Shown: one piece after another, positions 7,344-12,481 of the stretch | Layout: each line of letters opens with the position of its first letter | Position numbering within the stretch: position 1 is the stretch's first letter | Source of the DNA: Lachnospiraceae bacterium | Lineage (GTDB): Bacteria > Bacillota > Clostridia > Lachnospirales > Lachnospiraceae | Length of the DNA stretch: 12,481 nucleotides | Assembly (NCBI GenBank): GCA_015258095.1 | Contig: JABZIV010000048.1 | Coordinates: forward strand, 1-12,481 | Direction of reading: 5' to 3' | Position numbers and translations under genes: made by a program | The notes under the pieces: generated by a model | Database searches by the model: none | What the model was told of the DNA's origin: nothing | What the model saw: only the letters and a program-made list of their open reading frames with translations

Positions 7344-7366
7344 GCTAGAGAGAAACAGGAGGGGGA

Positions 7367-8335
7367 ATGGCAGAAGCAGTAACAGATAAGAGAGAAGAAG
7401 AACTCGCGCGAATCCAAGAGATGGAAAGCTCTCCGGAGTATCAGCAGAAATTGCAGCTGCTTCGGGAAAAGATGAAGATGAACCTGCGCTGGAAAACAAA
7501 GTTGCTCATAAGCGGTGTAGCATCTATGTGTTTCTTCTTTTTCTTTAAATTCGTAGGGCTTTTGTTTGCGGCGGTATTTCTTTTTTTCTACCTGTATCCC
7601 GCTTATAAGCAAAGAAAAGAGCTCTTTGACGGAAAGAAAGAAAGCAATGAGCTCCTTTATCTGGAGCAATTCTTAACCCCGATTCTCAGGCAGATTTATC
7701 CCAATGGAACGATGAGTGTCAAGCATGATTTTTCTATTGATGCAGTAAAGACTGTTACGCCGAGTTCGGAGAATTATCGGGGAAGTACGGAACTCTCTCT
7801 TCATGATGAGAAAGACCTTTCCGTGATGAATCTGTACGCCTACCATGTCGTCGAGCATACGGACAGTAAAGGGCGCAAGGAGCGGAAAGAAGTGACGGAT
7901 TTCTATGGACAGGTTTTTCGCTTACGCTTTCCCATCGCCTTTAACGGGCATATTCGTATTGTTCCGACGAAGAAGACGGGCATTTTAAAGCGGGAAGTGC
8001 AGAATTATCCGAGTAAGCTTAGAAATGAAGTGAAAATCGATACGGAAGATATCGAGCACAACGAGCATTACAACATTTACTGTACAGATGAGCTCACTGC
8101 AAGGCGCTTTCTGAATCCGACAGTGCTCCGCTGGTTTGACGGACACATTTCGGACAGCGCGACTGCCATTTATATTCAGAACGATTGGATGTATATCTCC
8201 CGTTATACAGGAAGCTTTCTTTTTCCGACACCGAAATCCGTGGAAGATGTAGATAAACTTTCCGTAGTAGAGGAGTACAAGAAATTGCGAGAAGAACTCG
8301 ATTTTATAGATAGCTTTACAGAAGTATTTGCATAA
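7367..8335 (+). CDS. DUF3137-like membrane protein
   Basis: A 322-residue protein: a charged N-terminus (1-43) with a short helical stretch, two closely spaced hydrophobic segments (about 44-60 and 63-79, including a run of phenylalanines), then a soluble domain of some 240 residues with alternating strands, including DFYGQVFRLRFP (178-189) and NIYCTDELTARRFLNP (236-251). This topology and the LemA partner immediately downstream fit the DUF3137 family, whose function is unknown. The soluble part probably faces the cytoplasm if both segments form a hairpin. A strong GGAGGGGG site (7358-7365) precedes the start, and a promoter lies at 7254-7282. Its stop codon overlaps the ribosome binding site of lemA, which suggests coupled expression. 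The family assignment is from memory of motifs and context. Confidence 0.7.
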   Translation: MAEAVTDKREEELARIQEMESSPEYQQKLQLLREKMKMNLRWKTKLLISGVASMCFFFFFKFVGLLFAAVFLFFYLYPAYKQRKELFDGKKESNELLYLEQFLTPILRQIYPNGTMSVKHDFSIDAVKTVTPSSENYRGSTELSLHDEKDLSVMNLYAYHVVEHTDSKGRKERKEVTDFYGQVFRLRFPIAFNGHIRIVPTKKTGILKREVQNYPSKLRNEVKIDTEDIEHNEHYNIYCTDELTARRFLNPTVLRWFDGHISDSATAIYIQNDWMYISRYTGSFLFPTPKSVEDVDKLSVVEEYKKLREELDFIDSFTEVFA

Positions 8336-8346
8336 GGAGGAGAAAT

Positions 8347-8895
8347 ATGCCGTTTATTTTACTGATTGTTGTAGCGTTACTTTTTCTGTTCTGGTTTATC
8401 GGGCAGAGTAATATGTTGAATCGTTACGTTGTGACGATAGAGGAGTCGAAAAAGACCGTTGATATCACTTTGGTGAAGCGGTATGACACGATTTCCGAGA
8501 TGCTGAAAGTGGCAAAGGCCTATGCGAAGCATGAGGAGAAAGTATTTACGGAGCTGGTAACGATGCGTACCGGAGGAACCGTACAGGACACAAACCGCGT
8601 AATCGCGAATCAGAATGATGTGTTGTCGCAGATTCGTGCCGTAGCCGAGAATTATCCGGATCTTCTTTCTTCGCAGCAGTTCCTGAATCTACAGAAAGAG
8701 ATTGCTTCGGAAAATGAAGATCTTGCGGCGTCGAAGCGTATAGTGAACAGCAATATCCGTGTCATCAACCAGGCCATCGTTTCCTTCCCGACATCTCTTG
8801 TTGCCGGAATGAAGGGAATGGGGAAGTTTGACTTCTTAGAGGAAGACCTCACGGGAAAGAGAGATTTAAAAGACCTGGATTACAATATGGATTAA
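8347..8895 (+). CDS. lemA: LemA family protein
   Basis: A 182-residue protein with one N-terminal membrane segment (about 3-18) and a helical body. Landmarks of the LemA family are present: KRYDTISEMLKVAKAYAKHE (44-63), the ENYPDL motif with QFLNLQKEI (101-119), and NQAIVSFPTSLVAGM (141-155). The usual HDLIPNL segment is diverged here (YDTISEML), and the family's typical N-terminal tryptophan region is weak. LemA proteins are membrane-anchored four-helix proteins of uncertain function, often beside DUF3137 genes, as here. AAGGAGG (8334-8340) overlaps the stop of the upstream gene and lies 6 bp before the start. A terminator follows at 8970, so this closes a two-gene operon. Confidence 0.9.
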   Translation: MPFILLIVVALLFLFWFIGQSNMLNRYVVTIEESKKTVDITLVKRYDTISEMLKVAKAYAKHEEKVFTELVTMRTGGTVQDTNRVIANQNDVLSQIRAVAENYPDLLSSQQFLNLQKEIASENEDLAASKRIVNSNIRVINQAIVSFPTSLVAGMKGMGKFDFLEEDLTGKRDLKDLDYNMD

Positions 8896-8969
8896 AACAG
8901 GAAAAATTGAAAGAGACAGTTCGTCCTTTTTATTAACATCCATAGGCGAGAAAGTAAGAGAAAAAATAA

Positions 8970-9005
8970 AGAAACGGTAGAGCGGAAAAGAGCTCTGCCG
9001 TTTTT
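8970..9005 (+). terminator. Rho-independent terminator after lemA
   Basis: AAACGGTAGAGC (8972-8983) pairs with GCTCTGCCGTTT (8992-9003), with one T-G pair, over an 8-nt loop. An A-rich stretch precedes it and a T run follows. It lies about 75 bp after the lemA stop. Confidence 0.9.
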
Positions 9006-9024
9006 CTATTCTTTTTCAGAATAG
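9006..9024. other. second small hairpin behind the lemA terminator
   Basis: CTATTCT (9006-9012) pairs perfectly with AGAATAG (9018-9024) over a TTTTC loop, immediately after the T run of the main terminator. It may reinforce termination. It ends before the gdhA promoter. Confidence 0.35.
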
Positions 9025-9037
9025 GAGCTATTTTCTA

Positions 9038-9067
9038 TTGTGAGGAGAAATGCTTTAGTGCTATAGT
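9038..9067 (+). promoter_or_regulatory. extended -10 promoter for gdhA
   Basis: TGCTATAGT (9059-9067) is an extended -10 element. TTGTGA (9038-9043), 18 bp upstream, is a fair -35. Transcription would start near 9074, leaving a leader of about 45 nt before the gdhA start. Confidence 0.65.
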
Positions 9068-9119
9068 CTATCGGTATTCATGAATGAAGTTCTTTCAGAA
9101 AGGAAACGGAGGCAAGTCT

Positions 9120-10454
9120 ATGTCTTATGTAAATGAAGTATATCAGGAATTGAGTAAGAAGCATCCGGCTGAGCCGGAGTTTTTGGAGGCTGCAAAGAGA
9201 ATCTTGGAGTCCCTTTCTCCGATTGTGGAGAAGAACGAAGAAATTTATCGTAAGAATGCCCTTCTTGAGCGTTTCGTAGAACCGGAAAGAATCGTCAGTT
9301 TCCGTGTACCATGGACGGATGATCAGGGAAAGAACCATGTCAATATCGGCTATCGTGTACAGTTCAATTCCGCTATAGGACCGTACAAGGGAGGACTTCG
9401 TTTTCATCCGACAGTTAACCAGTCTATCTTGAAATTCCTCGGGATGGAGCAGATTCTGAAAAACTCTCTGACCGGGCTTCCGATTGGCGGCGGTAAAGGC
9501 GGTGCCGACTTTGATCCGAAGGGAAAGTCGGATGCGGAAGTCATGCGTTTCTGCCAGAGTTTTATGACAGAGCTCTTTAAGTATATCGGAGCAAATGAAG
9601 ACGTTCCTGCCGGAGATATCGGTGTGGGCGGTAGAGAAGTAGCCTATATGTATGGTCAGTATAAGAGATTGACCAATCTTTACGAAGGGGTTCTTACCGG
9701 AAAGGGAAAGAGCTTCGGCGGTTCTCTTGCAAGACCGGAAGCAACCGGATATGGCCTCGTTTATATCGTGGAGGAGATGCTGAAGTCGGTCGGCAAGGAC
9801 TTAAAGGGACAGACGGTTGTTGTTTCCGGTTCCGGAAATGTAGCACAGTATGCAATACAGAAGGCGGAAAGCCTCGGAGCAAAGGTGGTGACCTGTTCCG
9901 ATTCCAGCGGATATGTGTATGATCCGGAGGGCATTAAACTGGATGTACTTTTTGAAATCAAGCAGGTTAAGCGCGGCAGAATTTCCGAATATGCAGACCG
10001 GGTATCCGGTGCAACTTTCCATAAGGGAGAGAAGCCTTGGGGAGTAAAGTGTGATGTGGCACTTCCCTGTGCAACACAGAATGAGTTGAACGGAGAGGAT
10101 GCAAAGACTTTGATTCAGAATGCTTGTTTCCTGGTGGCAGAGGGGGCAAATATGCCTTCCGATGAGCAGGCTGTAGATACATTCCTGAAAGAGAAGATTC
10201 TTTATATGCCGGGCAAAGCGGCAAATGCAGGCGGCGTTGCCGTGTCCGCATTGGAAATGAGTCAGAATTCCCAGAGACTGTCCTGGACTTTTGAAGAAGT
10301 GGATGCAAAGTTAAAGGGAATCATGCAGAACATCTTTAAGAATGTATCCGGTGCGGCAGAGCGCTACGGATATAAAGGAAATTTTGTCGTTGGGGCAAAC
10401 GTAGCCGGCTTTGAGAAAGTCGCAGAAGCCATGCTTGCACAGGGACTCGTATAA
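9120..10454 (+). CDS. gdhA: glutamate dehydrogenase, probably NADP-dependent
   Basis: Reversibly aminates 2-oxoglutarate to glutamate, linking ammonia assimilation to central metabolism, as a cytoplasmic hexamer. The 444 residues equal the usual length of the small hexameric form. Visible active-site residues, each one position after the Clostridium symbiosum numbering, are K90 (GPYKGGLRFHP), K114 (LKNSLTGLP), the catalytic K126 (GGGKGGADFDP) and D166 (VPAGDIGVG). In the nucleotide domain, GSGNVAQ (237-243) and SDSSG (260-264) match the NADP-using E. coli enzyme rather than the NAD-type GFGNV and SGPDG. The start at 9120 follows CGGAGG by 7 bp; an upstream in-frame ATG at 9084 has no site and would add an atypical extension. 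Flanked by its own promoter and, upstream, the lemA terminator. No clear terminator follows. Confidence 0.97.
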   Translation: MSYVNEVYQELSKKHPAEPEFLEAAKRILESLSPIVEKNEEIYRKNALLERFVEPERIVSFRVPWTDDQGKNHVNIGYRVQFNSAIGPYKGGLRFHPTVNQSILKFLGMEQILKNSLTGLPIGGGKGGADFDPKGKSDAEVMRFCQSFMTELFKYIGANEDVPAGDIGVGGREVAYMYGQYKRLTNLYEGVLTGKGKSFGGSLARPEATGYGLVYIVEEMLKSVGKDLKGQTVVVSGSGNVAQYAIQKAESLGAKVVTCSDSSGYVYDPEGIKLDVLFEIKQVKRGRISEYADRVSGATFHKGEKPWGVKCDVALPCATQNELNGEDAKTLIQNACFLVAEGANMPSDEQAVDTFLKEKILYMPGKAANAGGVAVSALEMSQNSQRLSWTFEEVDAKLKGIMQNIFKNVSGAAERYGYKGNFVVGANVAGFEKVAEAMLAQGLV

Positions 10455-10461
10455 TCAGTAC

Positions 10462-10490
10462 TTGCATTACCGCAGAAACTATCGTAATAT
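10462..10490 (+). promoter_or_regulatory. candidate promoter for the DUF3881-ylmH unit
   Basis: TTGCAT (10462-10467) and TAATAT (10485-10490) are separated by exactly 17 bp in the 82-bp gap after gdhA. Both boxes are imperfect. The site would give a leader of roughly 40 nt. Readthrough from gdhA is also possible because no terminator is visible. Confidence 0.4.
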
Positions 10491-10536
10491 GCAGGGATAC
10501 TATCCGGTACTTTGTGCCGAAAACAAAGGAGAGATA

Positions 10537-11427
10537 ATGCATAAGTTTCTGCGGTCCATTGGATTTTCCGCATTACAAAATGATCGGGAAGCGGAGTTTT
10601 ATTTAGATAGAGCGATTCACGAAAAGTATCGAACAGCGTTTATTTCAGACAGCTCCGGGAGAGCGATAGAAGAGTATCGTCTCCCGGTGGCGTCTTCTAT
10701 GGGAATTACCGTGGTGGGGCATAGAGACCCGGGAGCGGCGTTTGTTCGGGATTATTATTTTCCGTATATGCAGTCCTATGAAGCGATGCATACAGAGGAA
10801 GCCGGTGTGGAGAGACATACGGAGAGGGAAACCTATGCCGGTGTAATAGAGGATTTCACTTCGGGAATCACCTTAATTTTCTACCTTTGTAATTCTTTGG
10901 AAGCACGTGAGCTAAAGCGCATGGGCATCCGCTTAAAACCGAAACAGGCCTTTCTTACGGCAATGGCGGTGGAGGGGAAGATTCTTCTCCCCATCGAGAA
11001 GAAGACGGAAGATGAAGAATCGTTTCAACAGAAGAAACGAGAACAGAAGCGCCTTTTCGATGCCGCGAAGGCGGGAGATGAGGATGCGATTGAAACGCTG
11101 ACGGAAACGGACATGAACCTGATGGCGGAAGTAAATCGCCGGATTGAAGAAGAGGATCTCTACAGTTTGGTGGAAAGCAGTTTTATGCCCACCGGAATAG
11201 AGTGTGATCAATATGCCATCCTGGGAGAGATTGTATCCCTCCGTATGAAGAGCAATGTCTATACGCATGAGAATGTTCTGGATTTAAAGCTGCGGTGTAA
11301 TGATGCCATTTTTCGTGTGTGTATGAATGAGAAGGATCTTCTTGGCGTTCCGGCGATTGGACGCCGGTTTAAGGGGACGGTCTGGATGCAGGGGGAAATG
11401 GAGTTCCTCGAGGAAGGAAAAGAATAG
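10537..11427 (+). CDS. DUF3881-like protein, function unknown
   Basis: A 296-residue soluble protein without signal peptide or membrane segments. The opening MHKFLRSIGFS and overall length recall the DUF3881 family, which I associate with Lachnospiraceae; no function is known and the match is from memory. Visible parts are an N-terminal alpha/beta region (1-150) with ITVVGHRDPGAAF (57-69), a charged helical stretch (155-215) with AAKAGDEDAIETLTETDMN, and a C-terminal strand-rich part (225-290) with YAILGEIVSLRMKSN and IGRRFKGTVWMQG. The start at 10537 is chosen because AAAGGAGAG (10525-10533) lies just upstream; the frame stays open back to 10411 but would run into gdhA. The ylmH start is 5 bp after its stop, so the two are probably co-transcribed. 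Confidence 0.75.
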   Translation: MHKFLRSIGFSALQNDREAEFYLDRAIHEKYRTAFISDSSGRAIEEYRLPVASSMGITVVGHRDPGAAFVRDYYFPYMQSYEAMHTEEAGVERHTERETYAGVIEDFTSGITLIFYLCNSLEARELKRMGIRLKPKQAFLTAMAVEGKILLPIEKKTEDEESFQQKKREQKRLFDAAKAGDEDAIETLTETDMNLMAEVNRRIEEEDLYSLVESSFMPTGIECDQYAILGEIVSLRMKSNVYTHENVLDLKLRCNDAIFRVCMNEKDLLGVPAIGRRFKGTVWMQGEMEFLEEGKE

Positions 11428-11432
11428 AGCAA

Positions 11433-12194
11433 TTGAAAGAGAAGGAAAATCTCTGCTCTCATCTCGAAGATTTACAGCGTGTAGCGGAGGAGCGGGGATA
11501 TATCACAGTAAGCGGTTTTTTATCAGAGGAAGAGCAGGCTGCCTTTCGGAAAAGGAACAGAGCTGTACAGGCTTTTGTTTTCCCTTTTCCGGAAAATGGA
11601 GAACGACAGGTTCTGCTCTTTTTTTCGTCTCTTTTCACAGAGGAGGATTGTAGAACTTATGCTGCCGGCGAGGATGGTCCTGTAGTCCTTCTGGAAATAC
11701 GGGGGAAGCAGGAGAAATTCGCGGAGGAACTCAGCCATAGAGATGTCCTTGGCGCGGTGATGCATCTCGGCATTACGAGGGAACAGGTAGGGGATATCCT
11801 CTTTCGCGGAAAGACGGTATATCTGTATCTACTACGGAAAATGAAGGCTTATGTTATGGAGAACCTGAGGACGATTCGCCATACAGCGGTAGAACTTCGA
11901 GAAGTTTCTGTGGCGGAAGCAGTCGAGTCGAGAGAAGTGGAGGAGCAGGTCTTTCTCCCATCTGAACGTTTGGATGCTTTGGTCTCTGCGGTTTTTCACT
12001 TATCGAGAGCGAAGGCGCAGGAGTATTTTCAAAGAGAACTTGTCTATCGAGACGGTATTCCGGTGAAGGGGAGCAGCGGAATCAAGTGCGGGGAGAAGGT
12101 CTCCGTGCGGGGTCTTGGGAAGTTTCGCTACATGGGAATAGAGAAGAGCACAAAGAAAGGGCGGATTGTGGCGAGGGTTTCGCGATATATATAG
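11433..12194 (+). CDS. ylmH: YlmH-type RNA-binding protein with S4 domain
   Basis: A 253-residue protein. The N-terminal half (1-160) has the family's conserved VLGAVMHLGITREQVGDI segment (105-122). The C-terminal part carries an S4 RNA-binding domain (about 175-235) with LPSERLDALVSAVFHLSRAKAQ (175-196) and GIPVKGSSGIKCGEKVSVRGLGKF (208-231). Studies of the family link YlmH to rescue of stalled 50S subunits, binding near the peptidyl-tRNA/ribosome interface; in many Firmicutes the gene sits near division genes, which is not so here. The start is a UUG at 11433, 5 bp after the upstream stop. No ATG or GTG occurs in frame near it, the protein opening fits relatives, and the ribosome binding site is weak, so translation may depend on coupling to the upstream gene. 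Its last codons take part in the inverted repeat behind it. Confidence 0.92.
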   Translation: MKEKENLCSHLEDLQRVAEERGYITVSGFLSEEEQAAFRKRNRAVQAFVFPFPENGERQVLLFFSSLFTEEDCRTYAAGEDGPVVLLEIRGKQEKFAEELSHRDVLGAVMHLGITREQVGDILFRGKTVYLYLLRKMKAYVMENLRTIRHTAVELREVSVAEAVESREVEEQVFLPSERLDALVSAVFHLSRAKAQEYFQRELVYRDGIPVKGSSGIKCGEKVSVRGLGKFRYMGIEKSTKKGRIVARVSRYI

Positions 12195-12200
12195 GAAGGA

Positions 12201-12340
12201 GGAGCCATCCGTACGGTCTTCCTTAGCGACGCTCTCGCTTGGGTTCCGACGTAGCGGTACTAAACGCGCACTCGCCTTACTCGTGCTTGTTAAGTGCCGA
12301 CGTCTCCACACACGTTAAGGAAGACCGTACGGATGGCTCC
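12201..12340. repeat. structured repeat element, copy A (140 bp)
   Basis: The outer arms 12201-12225 and 12316-12340 form a perfect 25-bp inverted repeat; G12226-T12315 and the next two pairs extend it to 28. Inside, GACGT (12248-12252) pairs with ACGTC (12300-12304) and CGGTAC (12255-12260) with GTGCCG (12294-12299), nested around an imperfect AAC..GCAC / GTGC..GTT stem (12263-12289). Bases 12255-12321 recur identically at 12415-12481. It begins 6 bp after the ylmH stop. I do not recognise the family; there is no coding frame of note. Confidence 0.85.
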
Positions 12341-12382
12341 ACCATATCTAGCATATTCGCGAAACCATCGCCGACACCCCTT
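12341..12382. other. spacer between repeats with inverted similarity to the ylmH end
   Basis: TCGCGAAACC (12357-12366) is the exact reverse complement of 12176-12185, the last part of ylmH. TCGCC (12368-12372) and ACA (12374-12376) continue the match to 12170-12174 and 12167-12169 with one mismatch and one inserted base. The stretch may also be the left outer arm of copy B. No gene is visible. Confidence 0.5.
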
Positions 12383-12481
12383 CCTTAACGCCGCTCTCGC
12401 TTGGGTGTAGGCGTCGGTACTAAACGCGCACTCGCCTTACTCGTGCTTGTTAAGTGCCGACGTCTCCACACACGTTAAGGA
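12383..12481. repeat. structured repeat element, copy B (cut by window end)
   Basis: CCTTAACG (12383-12390) pairs with CGTTAAGG (12473-12480). Inside, GTGT (12405-12408) pairs with ACAC (12468-12471), and 12409-12420 pairs with 12454-12465 without interruption, counting two G-T pairs. The inner AAC..GCAC / GTGC..GTT stem (12423-12451) closes the structure. From 12415 onward it is identical to copy A; the left half differs but keeps the pairing. The right outer arm, if present, lies beyond the window. Confidence 0.8.

Noticed and set aside
10411..10536. 42-residue N-terminal extension of the DUF3881-like protein
   Set aside because: It overlaps the end of gdhA, and a good ribosome binding site supports the start at 10537.
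12201..12481. CRISPR array
   Set aside because: The repeats are about 100 nt with inverted arms and only two copies, with no regular short spacers and no cas genes.
12383..12481. Integron attC site
   Set aside because: The core-site-like ends differ from the RYYYAAC and GTTRRRY consensus at one position each, the outer inverted arms are not an attC feature, and no cassette genes or integrase are visible. Kept only as a comparison to run.

Overview
The window looks like ordinary chromosome from a low-to-medium G+C, anaerobic Firmicute, most likely a member of the Lachnospiraceae (Clostridia). The signs are a phosphofructokinase of the mixed ATP/PPi group, the dnaX-ybaB-recR core cluster followed by a TPR protein and a CvpA-like protein, a clostridial-type glutamate dehydrogenase, a DUF3881-like gene next to ylmH, strong GGAGG ribosome binding sites and sigma-A-like promoters. 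An Oribacterium-like oral genus is possible, but that is a guess.

Layout. Positions 1-41 are the 3' end of a 23S rRNA gene. It is followed, with no 5S gene between, by four tRNAs: Asp(GTC), Tyr(GTA), Val(TAC) and initiator fMet(CAT). A strong intrinsic terminator at 469-495 closes the rrn/tRNA unit. A spacer holding a promoter-like site and a 59-nt imperfect hairpin (571-629) leads to a phosphofructokinase (722-1804). A noncoding minisatellite of 27-bp units (about 1830-1920) separates it from dnaX (UUG start at 1943). After a gap with an extended -10 promoter come ybaB, recR, a long acidic TPR protein and a CvpA-family membrane protein. These four are packed with gaps of 16 bp or less, so they probably form one operon. 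The first two serve DNA metabolism; the roles of the last two are unknown.

A sigma-A-like promoter at 7254-7282 drives a DUF3137 membrane protein and a LemA-family protein, which end at a terminator (8970-9005). A monocistronic glutamate dehydrogenase gene (9120-10454) follows with its own extended -10 promoter; its cofactor fingerprint resembles that of NADP-dependent enzymes. Next is a two-gene unit: a DUF3881-like protein and the S4-domain RNA-binding protein YlmH (UUG start).

The most unusual part is the last 300 bases. Right behind ylmH lie two copies of an approximately 100-140 nt structured repeat. They share a 67-bp identical block exactly 160 bp apart. Each unit folds into a nested hairpin. 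The outer arms of copy A are a perfect 25-bp inverted repeat, whose sequence differs from the corresponding arm of copy B. The inverted symmetry also reaches, imperfectly, into the last codons of ylmH. Copy B is cut by the window edge. I do not recognise this repeat family. It is the best candidate here for an undescribed element. No phage, IS, CRISPR or defence genes are visible.
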